Part shown: piece after piece, positions 42,430 to 50,555 of the stretch
Layout: the number at the start of each line of letters is the position of its first letter
Numbering within the stretch: position 1 is the first letter of the stretch
NCBI RefSeq assembly: GCF_018131185.1
Contig: NZ_JAFCJE010000007.1
Span: 302,913 to 366,912 of the forward strand
Origin: Bradyrhizobium diazoefficiens
Lineage (GTDB): Bacteria > Pseudomonadota > Alphaproteobacteria > Rhizobiales > Xanthobacteraceae
Direction of reading: 5' to 3'
DNA: 64,000 nt
Program-made: the position numbers and the translations under genes
Notes under the pieces: model-generated
Seen by the model: only the letters and a program-made list of their open reading frames with translations
The model's database searches: none
What the model was told of the DNA's origin: nothing

Positions 42430-43773
42430 CTACTCCGTCGAGTCGAAATCCTCTTCCTTGGTGCCGAGCAGCGACACGATGGTGCGCAGGCCGGAATCGA
42501 GCTGCTCGAAGGTGGGTGGGGCGAGTGCGAGGCGCACAGCGTTCGGTGCGTGGCCGTGGGCGATGGCGAAGGTGGAGGACGGCGTCAGCGCGATGCCGCG
42601 CCTCGCCGCCGCCGCCACGAAGGTCTGCGAGCGCCAGTGCGGCGGCAGCGTCAGCCACAGATGGTAGGAGCGCGGGTCGGCGGCGAGCTGGTAGCCGGCC
42701 AGCAGCCGTGCAGCGGTCTGCTGGCGCCGGGCGGCGTCGATCCGCTTCAGCCGCGTCAGCTCGGCGACGGTGCCGTCGGCCATCAGCCGCTGCCCGGATG
42801 CGAGCGCGTAGCCCGAGGCGATCCAGCCGCCGGTCCGCACCGCGCTCATCACGCTTTCGCGCAAGCGAGGCGGCGCCACGAGGATCCCGAGCGCAAGGCC
42901 CGGCGCGACCTTCTTGGACAGGCTGTCGATCACGATGCAGCGGTCCGGCCCGAGGGCGGCCAGCGGCGTGTCGTCGGCGAGGAAGCCGTAGACGGCGTCC
43001 TCGATGATGGTGAGGTCGAGCTTCTCGGCGACGCGTATGATGTCGGCGCGCCGCGTCGCGGTCATGGTGACGCCGAGCGGGTTCTGGATGATGGGCTGGA
43101 GATACAGCGCCGACAGATGCGCCTCGCGATGCGCCTTCTGGATGGCGTCGGGCCGCGCGCCATGCTCGTCCATGGGAATCGGGACCAGCGTCACGCCGAG
43201 CCGCGCGGCGATGCTCTTGACGTAAGGATAGGTCAGCGCCTCGACGCCGCAGCGGCCGCCGGTCGGGACGAGTGCCGCGAGCGCGGCCGCGAGCGATTGC
43301 TTGCCGTTGGCGGTGAAGACGATCTGCTCGGCCTGCGGGGCGAAATCCTTCCGCGCGAGATAGGCGGCGGCGGCATTGCGCGCGCTCCTGGTGCCGGTGC
43401 TGGTCGAGACGCGCAGCGCGGATTCAAGTGCGTCGACGCGCTCGAGGCCCGCAAGGCTCTTGGCGATCATCGCCCATTGCTGCGGCAGCAGCGGATAATT
43501 GACCTCGAAATCGATCCGCGCATCGCGCGGCTCGCTCAAGGCCTCGACCTCGCGCCTGATGTCGCCGGAGATGAACGTGCCGCGGCCGACCTCGCCGACG
43601 ACGAGCCCACGGCGGAGCAACTCCGTATAAACCCGGCTCGCGGTCGAGACCGCGATGCCACGGTCATAGGCAAAATTGCGCTGCGGCGGCAGGCGGTCGC
43701 CGGGCCTTAACGTGCCGTTAGCGATATCGACGGCAATGGCATCGGCAAGCTTCACGTACTCGAACTTGGACAT
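42430..43773 (-). CDS. MocR-type GntR regulator with aminotransferase domain
   Basis: This 447-residue protein has an N-terminal GntR winged helix (about 1-75; RPGDRLPPQRNFAYDRGIAVST) fused to a fold-type I aminotransferase domain. The PLP lysine is at 287/288 (IDSLSKKVAPG) and Asp259 (EDAVYGF) holds the PLP ring. MocR proteins sense PLP or an amino-acid external aldimine; PdxR, GabR and TauR are members. The target is not evident. It reads away from the DUF1127 gene, with palindromic words in the 184-base gap. Confidence 0.9.
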   Translation of the reverse strand: MSKFEYVKLADAIAVDIANGTLRPGDRLPPQRNFAYDRGIAVSTASRVYTELLRRGLVVGEVGRGTFISGDIRREVEALSEPRDARIDFEVNYPLLPQQWAMIAKSLAGLERVDALESALRVSTSTGTRSARNAAAAYLARKDFAPQAEQIVFTANGKQSLAAALAALVPTGGRCGVEALTYPYVKSIAARLGVTLVPIPMDEHGARPDAIQKAHREAHLSALYLQPIIQNPLGVTMTATRRADIIRVAEKLDLTIIEDAVYGFLADDTPLAALGPDRCIVIDSLSKKVAPGLALGILVAPPRLRESVMSAVRTGGWIASGYALASGQRLMADGTVAELTRLKRIDAARRQQTAARLLAGYQLAADPRSYHLWLTLPPHWRSQTFVAAAARRGIALTPSSTFAIAHGHAPNAVRLALAPPTFEQLDSGLRTIVSLLGTKEEDFDSTE

Positions 43774-43798
43774 TATTGCACCGAGAGCAATGTTTTAC

Positions 43799-43823
43799 TT
43801 GCTCCGAGCAGTGTACTGGAGCA
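43799..43823. promoter_or_regulatory. Candidate MocR operator
   Basis: TGCTCC and GGAGCA are mirrored around a centre that itself contains CAGTGTACTG. The site is 26-50 bases upstream of the MocR start. MocR/GabR sites usually come as direct repeats plus a palindrome; a related word, TTGCACCGAGAGCAA, lies closer to the start. Confidence 0.45.
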
Positions 43824-43957
43824 TTTAAGTTCCATCAAGTTCCGCGATTGAGCCGAGGAGAGCGAGAGCAATCCGACGGCAATGAGGTGCAAGCGCTCGT
43901 AGCGTCTGCGCCAACGGCATCGGCTTCGCCGCGTGGGACGACTGCCGGAGAAGAAAA

Positions 43958-44194
43958 ATGACCCTGATCTCACAAACTGCCGGGCGGAGCATACGCCCAT
44001 CCTCATCGAGCGGATTTTTTGCAACGCTCGCCAGTGTTGTTTACGCGCTGTTCGATCGCCTGGAGCACCGCTCCGCCGTCAAGACCCTGAACGAGCTCGA
44101 CGACCGCGCCCTGCGCGACATCGGGATTACGCGCAGCCAGATCGAGGACGCCGTCTACGGACAGGTCAAGACCGAGCTGACGCGATACCTGTGA
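43958..44194 (+). CDS. DUF1127 small protein
   Basis: This 78-residue protein has the DUF1127 core: RSAVKTLNELDDRALRDIGI then TRSQIEDAVYG. Short Arg-rich DUF1127 proteins are abundant in alphaproteobacteria, and some bind RNA to tune phosphate and carbon metabolism. The N-terminus is Ser-rich. ATG 43958 has GGAG nine bases upstream. Confidence 0.85.
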   Translation: MTLISQTAGRSIRPSSSSGFFATLASVVYALFDRLEHRSAVKTLNELDDRALRDIGITRSQIEDAVYGQVKTELTRYL

Positions 44195-44218
44195 GGCACG
44201 TGCGACGCTGATCCCTGC

Positions 44219-44355
44219 GTGTCCCGGACGCGCTGCAACGCGCAAGCGTTGCTGCGCAGAGCCGGGACCCAGCAGGCCACGCACTCGCTGATGCATGGGC
44301 CCCGGCTTCTGCAGCGCATCGTCGAAAGGACGCTGCGCTGCGTCCGGGGCACGAG
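44219..44355. repeat. Dispersed palindromic repeat (GTGTCCCGGAC family)
   Basis: It begins GTGTCCCGGACGC and ends GCGTCCGGGGCACGAG, with GCAACGCGCAAGCGTTGC and GAGCCGGGACC / GGGCCCCGGCTTC inside. It is a close structural relative of 11200-11337. Confidence 0.75.
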
Positions 44356-44444
44356 ACCTTTGTTCAACGGCACACATGGTTGATCATCCTCGCGGCGCAT
44401 TTCGCCCGAGCTTTGCTTCGTCGCTTGCCCTCAATTGAAAGAGG

Positions 44445-44557
44445 GCGCAGGGAAGACCGGGTGCCGGCCGGGCACCCACGGTCCACTGTGCGAAGGGTAG
44501 AGCAAGACTCTGCACAGCGGCATACAGGTGAAGCCAAACAACCGGCCTTCCCTGCGC
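44445..44557. ncRNA. Structured element with predicted three-way junction
   Basis: A 16-base outer stem pairs GCGCAGGGAAGACCGG (44445-44460) with CCGGCCTTCCCTGCGC (44542-44557), one mismatch or wobble. Inside it lie hairpin GGGTGCC/GGCACCC (44459-44477) and hairpin CCACTGTGC/GCACAGCGG (44483-44520), the latter extended by AGAG/CTCT. The nested pairing of three helices is hard to get by chance. Whether it is a transcribed RNA or a repeat element is unknown, and the strand is not determined. Confidence 0.45.
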
Positions 44558-45260
44558 AGGGGTTTTACGGCTTATGTCGTACTCTCCCCGGGGAGCGTTG
44601 CACTATTGCCCCCGTCGCCTTGCGGATGGCTGACGCGTACGTCCGGTTGGACGAGACACATCACCACAAGACTTGACGCACAGACCCCGGGCGTCAGGAC
44701 CACACGATTTTGCCGTACGCTGATTACACCGGTCGTGTGCGCGACGCTCTCGCTCACGGTTGCCCGCCCTGCGAAGCTCTTCGCGCCGATGCAATCAGCG
44801 TCCACCGCCGCCCGGCCCGCGTTCGTGACGATCGCGATACGCCCCTCTTCCTTGGGCCAGGTTGCCGCGACACATACGCCCTTTCCGAATTTCGGTAAAG
44901 TAGAATGTTTTTCGCGGCGTGCGTTGACCTAGGGCTTGCGTGTTTTGCCCGTCGGGCAACGCAAGGGATTGTACTTTTTGCCGAGCGGAAGGAGCGCAAT
45001 CCGGGGCGACGAGAAGCGTTCAGCTCAACGCAAAAGGCGTCATGGTCAAAGCGGCTCTTTCAGCGACGCGCTGGGAGGCACTCAGCTTCACTCTTGATTG
45101 CGGGATGCAGTCCCGGCGAAAGGCTTTACACAAGCAAACGCCGCCCGCTTGAAATACCGCGCAGGCGGCGCCTGATCAACTCGGGAGGGTGAGAGTAAAA
45201 TCCCGATACCTGTTGGTCTCCACGCGGAGGCCGTAAGTTCAGCCTGTTGGAGATGAAGCC

Positions 45261-45461
45261 CTAAAGCGGCGCAAACAGTCCCGGTGAGGTCAGCCACTTG
45301 TTGACCTCTCCGGCAACATCGATCTGCCGGGCTTTGCTCAAAAGCTCCGTGCGGCGGATGCCAGCGGGCATCCCTTCGGCCTGCTGACGAAGGTTGAGTG
45401 CCTCTTGCGCCATGCGGTATTCGAATGTCGATGATGGTTCTGGGGATCGTCGAGCCGGCAT
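45261..45461 (-). CDS. Small hypothetical protein
   Basis: This 66-residue soluble protein starts with a basic, Pro/Ser-rich stretch (MPARRSPEPSS) and continues as a helical segment (MAQEALNLRQQAEGMPAGIRR) and a C-terminal WLTSPGLFAPL. ATG 45461 has GGAG eight bases upstream. It looks like one of the very small proteins conserved among bradyrhizobia; function unknown. Confidence 0.6.
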   Translation of the reverse strand: MPARRSPEPSSTFEYRMAQEALNLRQQAEGMPAGIRRTELLSKARQIDVAGEVNKWLTSPGLFAPL

Positions 45462-45907
45462 TTTGATGCTCCGCTTCGAGGTTGAGCGGGAGCGCAACTC
45501 GCGTCCACACCACCGATAAATGCTAAGGGCCGCTCGGCGGTAACGAGACAATGCGCCCTTATCTCCCGAATAGCGAGGGCTTTGTTCCGTTCGCGCAGGA
45601 ACTATCGGAAAACAGCCCAGGGCTCGCCGCTGGCTGGATTACTGGTCATCGCTGGAAGGGCGGTTTGAACGATCAACGCGAACAGTTCTGAATTCCATAG
45701 GCCCATCAAGCAGGCGCTGCTTTCTCTTCGATTGGTCGTTGGAACTGGCGGAACTGTCGGCCCTGTCATCCAGTACCGCACCGGCCAGATGAAGAGCACG
45801 CTTTCGTTGGCGGACCACTCGGCCACCTTTCGCAGTTTCTTTCGTCATTCATCCGACCTTCCGAATTGGAGTGCGACGTTCGGCACACGTCCGAGGTCGG
45901 TGAAACC
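45462..45907. other. Intergenic stretch without supported gene
   Basis: This 446-base stretch contains opposed open frames (45602-45826 minus, 45732-45980 plus) that overlap. None has a ribosome site or recognisable family. It may be the remains of a gene. Confidence 0.5.
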
Positions 45908-46174
45908 TCAGCAGCCGCGGCATATATTCTTCAGCTTCGCGGCAGTTCGGGCTTCTTCCGCAAGAAACGGGTCCTTGTAGCCTGACGATGGGTCGACGCC
46001 CGGTTTCGGCGGATTTGCTTGCTTCGGGGGAAATGCCGCATCGTAACAGGAGAGGCGCGCGCCGGTGCTTTCGATCGCTCGGCAGTTCGGCTCCGCGGCG
46101 AAAGCTGCCGGCGTGAAGGTGCCCAGTGCCGATGCCAGCAGAAGCGCCGCGTTCCTTGTTCGGGCCGTCTTCAT
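45908..46174 (-). CDS. Small secreted protein with C-terminal CxxC-like ending
   Basis: This encodes 88 residues with a signal peptide (about 1-26, ending AAFAAE). The mature part has NCRAIESTGARLSCYDAAFP, a C...RLxCYD pattern seen in several small periplasmic proteins, and ends KNICRGC. Four cysteines could form two disulfides. ATG 46174 starts the signal peptide. It is followed upstream, on the same strand, by another tiny gene 16 bases away. Confidence 0.6.
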   Translation of the reverse strand: MKTARTRNAALLLASALGTFTPAAFAAEPNCRAIESTGARLSCYDAAFPPKQANPPKPGVDPSSGYKDPFLAEEARTAAKLKNICRGC

Positions 46175-46190
46175 GTTCGACACCCCATCG

Positions 46191-46385
46191 CTACTTGGCT
46201 CTATTCGCCCAAGTCGCAGGCTCGCCGGTCCAGGCCGGAAGAGCATCCCATTCGGACCAGCGCATCCTGCGCTCCTCGTCTCCGACCCTCACGAAGACAA
46301 AGGGAGCATCGTCCCGACCCGTCTTCGAACCGACGAAAACCGCCGGAACGCCGTAGGCATCCCTGATGATTGCCGTGTTTGCCAT
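46191..46385 (-). CDS. Small hypothetical protein
   Basis: This 64-residue soluble protein appears beta-rich (AIIRDAYGVPAVFVGSKTG, FVFVRVGDEERRMRWSEW). ATG 46385 has a strong AGGAGG site six bases upstream. No family is recognised. It may be cotranscribed with the small secreted protein downstream. Confidence 0.6.
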   Translation of the reverse strand: MANTAIIRDAYGVPAVFVGSKTGRDDAPFVFVRVGDEERRMRWSEWDALPAWTGEPATWANRAK

Positions 46386-46497
46386 TCCGCCTCCTGTCTC
46401 TGCTCACGCCTTGGCTTGAGTCTTGGTTTTGAGTCGTGGCTTTGGCTCAGGGGGCTGCGCCTGCCAGTTGGCGCAGGGCAATTGAACGGACCTGCCG

Positions 46498-46599
46498 CTA
46501 AAGAACGGCTGAGATCGCGATCACCAGCACCAGGAAGACAGGCACCAATATCGGTGGAACGAGCCACTCACGAATGTCGAATTTGACCAGATCGGACAT
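46498..46599 (-). CDS. Tiny single-pass membrane protein (33 residues)
   Basis: The reading frame gives MSDLVKFDIREWLVPP followed by a 16-residue hydrophobic helix (ILVPVFLVLVIAISAVL region). AAGG lies upstream of ATG 46599. The open frame extends to 46716, but its upstream part has no domain. Small membrane proteins of this sort are easily missed. No function is known. Confidence 0.45.
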   Translation of the reverse strand: MSDLVKFDIREWLVPPILVPVFLVLVIAISAVL

Positions 46600-46755
46600 A
46601 TGACCGCCTTCTTTCGTTTGAGGCGGGAGCGCGATGCTCTCAGTCACCGATAACAGCCAGGAAGCGCGCGGTGATGCCAACCCTGTAGCACCCATCTTGT
46701 CAATTAGCGAGGTCAATCTCGTCCGGCTTGCGCGAAACTGACCACGACGAGCGGC

Positions 46756-47562
46756 TCACACCAGCTCATCGGTCCACACCTTGAAGCTGATGAGCTCGCC
46801 TGGTCCGAAAATATGAACAATCGGAACATCCGCCGCATCGCGGCCTTGGGCGATCAGGACACGGCCGATGCGCGGAGTGTTGTTGCGTGCATCGAAGGTG
46901 TACCAGCGACCGCCAAGGTAGGCATCGAACCAACCTGCAAAGTCGCCGGCGGCGTGGGGCGGCGGAATGCCGATATCGCCGAGATAGCCGGTGCAGTAGC
47001 GCGCTGGAATGTTCATGCAGCGGCAGAACGCGATGGCGAGATGCGCATAGTCGCGGCAAACGCCCTTTCGCTCGTTGAAGACCTCCCATGCCGTCATGGT
47101 CGCCCGCGCGTGCTCGTATCCGAACGCGATGTGATGGTGAACAAAATCGCAGATCGCCTGGACGCGAGGCCAGCCGGGCGCCGTCTTCTCGAACAACTTC
47201 CAAGCAATGTCGGAAAGCCGATCCGTCTCGCAATACCGGCTGCCGAGCAGATAGAGCAGGGTGTCCGATGGAAGATCCTCGACTGCGTGTTGCGCGGCTG
47301 AAGGCACGATTACATCGGGCAAGCCGCTGTCGCGCACCGTTCCGTCGGCAGTAAGGCGCATGCGGCCGCGGGGCGCAACCAGCCGGCTGCACCAGTTCCC
47401 GAAGCTGTCGCGGTAGGGCGTGATCGGAACGGAAGGCGAGGTGACGAGGTGATCCGGCACAATAACATCGGATGCCCGCGTGAAATGCGTCCCGACCATC
47501 GCGATCAATGGCGTGACTTGCGGGAAGTCGTAGACCATTTCGAAGCCGACCCGGATCTGCAT
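46756..47562 (-). CDS. Transglutaminase-like cysteine peptidase-fold protein
   Basis: This 268-residue protein has an N-terminal beta domain (about 1-95) and a transglutaminase core. Cys169 sits in RKGVCRDYAHLAIAF and the triad Asp224 in YTFDARNN. At the position of the usual catalytic His (motif HAW) the sequence reads AGW (Ala209), so the standard triad is incomplete. Members of this branch may use another residue or act as binding proteins. No signal peptide is evident. It lies alone, 271 bases from the universal stress protein gene. Confidence 0.82.
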   Translation of the reverse strand: MQIRVGFEMVYDFPQVTPLIAMVGTHFTRASDVIVPDHLVTSPSVPITPYRDSFGNWCSRLVAPRGRMRLTADGTVRDSGLPDVIVPSAAQHAVEDLPSDTLLYLLGSRYCETDRLSDIAWKLFEKTAPGWPRVQAICDFVHHHIAFGYEHARATMTAWEVFNERKGVCRDYAHLAIAFCRCMNIPARYCTGYLGDIGIPPPHAAGDFAGWFDAYLGGRWYTFDARNNTPRIGRVLIAQGRDAADVPIVHIFGPGELISFKVWTDELV

Positions 47563-47833
47563 GCTTAGGCCTCGGCTCCAACTGCGCTGACTGGAATTGG
47601 TCGCCGGTCGAGTCGTGTTGGCTGAACTCAGGTCGGCATCGCTGCGACAGTCCGGTCTGCGTCGTCGCTGAAGAGCAAATGGCTACGCAACCGGCCGAAT
47701 GCAATGACCAGTGCCGCTATGCCTGCCTGTTTTGCCAAGCCAATTGTAACTGCTTTCACATTGTGGCCTGGACGCGCGAAGCGACGTCCGGGATGGGCGA
47801 TAGGAGTGGTCTCGGGTATCGCCTCCGCCTTCC

Positions 47834-48259
47834 TCAATGCCTCACCACCAGCACCGAGCATTTCGCGTAGCGCACCACATGGCCGGCGTTGGAGCCGAGG
47901 AAATAGGTGCGCATCGCCGGCCGGTGCGAGGTCATCACGATCAGATCGGCCTTCATGTGCACCGCTTCCTCCAGAATTTCGTGATAGATGCCGCCCTGGC
48001 GCACCACGCTGGAGATCCGCGCCTGCTCGATGCCGGATTCGCGCGCGACGATGGCAAGCGCCTCTTCCGAGGTCTGGCGCTGCTGCTCGTCGAAATCGGC
48101 CGGCACGTATTCGGCCAGCATCACCGGCGTCATCGGCAGCACGTTGAGCAGGCGCACCTGGCCGTTCCAGGTCTGCGACAGGGTTGCCGCGGTCGCGATC
48201 GCCGGCTTGGCCAGATCGGTGTCGGCGAGGTCGATGGGCACGAGGATGGACTTGAACAT
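47834..48259 (-). CDS. Universal stress protein (UspA family)
   Basis: This 141-residue single Usp domain starts FKSILVPIDLAD and ends with the nucleotide-binding loop GSNAGHVVRYAKCSVLVVR (G-x3-G pattern, then a C-terminal strand). It probably binds ATP and is induced under stress or low oxygen. ATG 48259 has GGAGG six bases upstream. The SixA gene lies 50 bases upstream on the same strand, so the two may form an operon. Confidence 0.9.
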   Translation of the reverse strand: MFKSILVPIDLADTDLAKPAIATAATLSQTWNGQVRLLNVLPMTPVMLAEYVPADFDEQQRQTSEEALAIVARESGIEQARISSVVRQGGIYHEILEEAVHMKADLIVMTSHRPAMRTYFLGSNAGHVVRYAKCSVLVVRH

Positions 48260-48309
48260 CTGCGCCTCCAAATCTTCCAGTCAGCACGTCTTGTCGGCAC
48301 GTCGCGCGG

Positions 48310-48846
48310 TCACCCCGATCGAAGCAGCCTGGGACTGGTGAACAGCACCAGCTTGCCGCGGCGGTAGGCGACGTCACCCCAATCCTTGACGTCAAAGTCC
48401 AAGATCGCAAGCCCCGCGGTGGGAAGATTGTCGGCGAGCGCCCTGGCGCCATCAGGATCGCCGCCGCCCATCAGCATCAGCGCGGCCTCGTGCATCCCGG
48501 GGTTATGCGCGACCAGGAGCAATTGCTTGGGGTCGGCAGGCGCCGTTGCGGTGCGAATGGATTCCAGGATCTGCGCGGGATCGGCGCCGTAGAGTTCCGG
48601 CAAAATCTCGACCTGCGGCGTCGGGACGCGGTCCTTCATCGCCTCCCATGCGATGTCCCAGGTCTGCCGGGCCCGGACCGCGTGCGACACCAGCACGGTG
48701 TCGGGGAAGGGCGGATGGGTGGCCATCCAGTCGCCGATCCGGGCGGCGTCCTTGTGGCCGCGATCGTCGAGCCGGCGGTCCTGGTCACGGCCGCTCGGCG
48801 CGTCGGTCTCGGTCTTGGCGTGACGCAGCAGCATCAAACGGCGCAT
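48310..48846 (-). CDS. sixA: SixA-type phosphohistidine phosphatase
   Basis: This 178-residue histidine-phosphatase-fold enzyme has the catalytic LRHAKTE motif (His9) near the N-terminus and the second His in VAHNPGMHEA. SixA removes phosphate from HPt histidines and from the nitrogen PTS protein NPr. The RHAK variant, rather than RHG, marks the SixA branch. It is upstream of the Usp gene. An HPt protein is encoded elsewhere in the window (17651-18025), though linkage is not implied. Confidence 0.85.
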   Translation of the reverse strand: MRRLMLLRHAKTETDAPSGRDQDRRLDDRGHKDAARIGDWMATHPPFPDTVLVSHAVRARQTWDIAWEAMKDRVPTPQVEILPELYGADPAQILESIRTATAPADPKQLLLVAHNPGMHEAALMLMGGGDPDGARALADNLPTAGLAILDFDVKDWGDVAYRRGKLVLFTSPRLLRSG

Positions 48847-48940
48847 GGCATTCCCGAATCGTTATCCGTCCAGAATAATCTACAGGCGCCGGTCGAGGAC
48901 AAGGTGACAGGCGCCCATTTGGTACCAGGTTGTTATTTCC

Positions 48941-48985
48941 GCATGATCTCATCGGAAAACCGCTGCGCAGTTTTCCGGATCATGC
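48941..48985. repeat. Palindromic repeat GCATGAT...ATCATGC
   Basis: This is a 45-base imperfect palindrome with arms GCATGATCTCATCGGAAAAC and GTTTTCC-GATCATGC. It is a well-known intergenic repeat type in Rhizobiales. It ends 14 bases before the FAD oxidoreductase start codon, so it could lie in its leader. Confidence 0.75.
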
Positions 48986-48999
48986 TCTAAGAAAACGAC

Positions 49000-50469
49000 A
49001 TGAGCGAGACTTTCACAAGCGTGTCCCAGGAAGAAGCCGGCTTTCGCGACCGCACGCGGCTGTCATTCGACCTCGACGCCGACATCTGCGTCATCGGTGC
49101 GGGCCTTGCCGGGCTCACCATCGCGCTGGAGGCGGCCCGGCTCGGGGCGAGTGTCGCGGTGCTCGAGGGCCGCCATATCGGCTGGAACGCGTCCGGCAAC
49201 CAGCTCGGCACCGTGATGCCGGGCTTCGCGCTGCCGCTCACCGATCTGATCGAGCGCGTCGGCTTCGAGGACGCGCGCGAATTGTGGAGGTTGTCGAAGG
49301 AGGGCGCCGAATTCGTGCGGGCCAACGCCACGGAAGAGAACATGCCGGGAATCGGCCCTGATGACGGCGTGCTGGAGGTCTCCAACGTCGATGCAGGCGA
49401 CCGGCTGATCAGCCGGTTGCAGATGCTGAACGAGGATTTCGACACCGAGGTCGAGGGTTGGCAGGTCGATCGCGTTCGCGACGTGCTCAAGACCGATCGC
49501 TACTTCCACGGCGTGTACTATCCGAAGGCGTTCCAGGTCGACGGCCGCAAATATGTGCATGGCCTGGCGGCGCTGGCACGGCGGGCAGGCGCCCGCATCT
49601 TCGAGGACACGCCCGTCGTCAGCATCGATCATTCCGGCATCCGCAAACGCATCGTCACGCCCTCGGCGCGGCTGCGCGCAACCCATATCGTGCTCGCGGG
49701 GAACATTCACCTCGGCGCGCCCTTGCGGCGCCTGTCGGACACGTTGCTGCCGGTCTGGCGCTATGCCGGAATCACGGCGCCGCTCGGTGAGCGCGTGCAC
49801 GAGCTGATCGCCTTCAAGGGATCGGTGATGGATTCCGACGGCGTCGACCATTTCCGCATCGTCGATGGCGACCGCCTGATGTGGGAGAGTCCGGAGACCA
49901 CCTGGGCTGCGCGGCCGCAGCGCTTTGCAGGCGCCGTCAGGCGCCGGATCCGCTCGATCTTCCCGGCGCTCGGCGATGTCGAGATCACCGAGATGTTCGG
50001 CGGCGCCACCGGCCAGACCGTGCACGGCATGCCGCAGATCGGCCAGTTGCGCAAAGGCCTGTGGGTGGCGAGCGGGTTCGGCCGCCAGGGCATGAACACC
50101 TCGGCCATGGCCGGGCAGATGATCGCGCGCAGCATCCTGCGGGGCGACGAGCGCTGGAAGCTGTTCTCGCCGTTCGAACTGGTCTGGGCGGGCGGTGCCA
50201 CCGGGCGCGTCGCAGGCCAGTTGGTCGGAATCTGGAGCAGGGCGAGCTCCGCCGCCGCAGGCTCGCTCGCCCGTTACCGCGAACGGGCCAGGGTCAAGGA
50301 CGGGGAGCGCGAGGCCCGCCTCGCCGAAGCCAACCGGGCCGCCGGCACCGGTCCGCGCCGCCCGCCGCCCGGCATCCGGCCACGGCCGGCCCCGCCGCCG
50401 AAACCCGTAGCCCAAGAAGGAGAACAGGCTGTGGAACCGGCCTCGCAGGAGGCCGGCGTCGCGCGATAG
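49000..50469 (+). CDS. FAD-dependent oxidoreductase (DAO family, PuuB-like)
   Basis: This 489-residue flavoprotein has the dinucleotide-binding motif VIGAGLAGLTIALEAARLG near residue 31 and the DAO-family C-terminal segment GLWVASGFGRQGMNTSAMAG. This is the layout of gamma-glutamylputrescine oxidase and glycine or sarcosine oxidases. The last 90 residues form a Pro/Arg/Ala-rich tail not usual for the family. The substrate, an amine or amino acid, is unknown. ATG 49000 has only a weak ribosome site (AAGAAAA). Confidence 0.85.
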   Translation: MSETFTSVSQEEAGFRDRTRLSFDLDADICVIGAGLAGLTIALEAARLGASVAVLEGRHIGWNASGNQLGTVMPGFALPLTDLIERVGFEDARELWRLSKEGAEFVRANATEENMPGIGPDDGVLEVSNVDAGDRLISRLQMLNEDFDTEVEGWQVDRVRDVLKTDRYFHGVYYPKAFQVDGRKYVHGLAALARRAGARIFEDTPVVSIDHSGIRKRIVTPSARLRATHIVLAGNIHLGAPLRRLSDTLLPVWRYAGITAPLGERVHELIAFKGSVMDSDGVDHFRIVDGDRLMWESPETTWAARPQRFAGAVRRRIRSIFPALGDVEITEMFGGATGQTVHGMPQIGQLRKGLWVASGFGRQGMNTSAMAGQMIARSILRGDERWKLFSPFELVWAGGATGRVAGQLVGIWSRASSAAAGSLARYRERARVKDGEREARLAEANRAAGTGPRRPPPGIRPRPAPPPKPVAQEGEQAVEPASQEAGVAR

Positions 50470-50555
50470 GCCCGAGAAAAATTCCGCCCGGACGTGTAAC
50501 CTCCGCCGTCGGAAGCCCGTATCTCAGGGGTGGACGCTCCCACACGGAGAATGAG

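Larger units (their letters stand above)
44195..45260. other. Long non-coding or degenerate stretch
   Basis: This 1066-base stretch has no supported gene. It holds the palindromic repeat 44219-44355 and the structured element 44445-44557, followed by about 350 bases that appear to belong to the same element (inverted word pair CACACGA and TCGTGTG around 44700-44735). Several overlapping open frames of 60-130 codons on both strands have atypical composition and no ribosome site. I see nothing identifiable from 44900 to 45260. Confidence 0.55.

Noticed and set aside
43696..43710. TTAA-N7-TTAG resembling a CtrA box
   Set aside because: It lies inside the MocR coding region and has a mismatch in the second half.
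44380..44999. Overlapping open frames of 60-130 codons in both strands
   Set aside because: Composition is atypical, there is no ribosome site, and they coincide with the structured element and palindromes; most likely non-coding.
45602..45980. Opposed small open frames
   Set aside because: They overlap each other on opposite strands, with no motif or ribosome site to favour either.
47628..47759. Possible 43-residue GTG-started membrane peptide on the minus strand
   Set aside because: It has a hydrophobic stretch but no ribosome site; evidence is too weak to call a gene.
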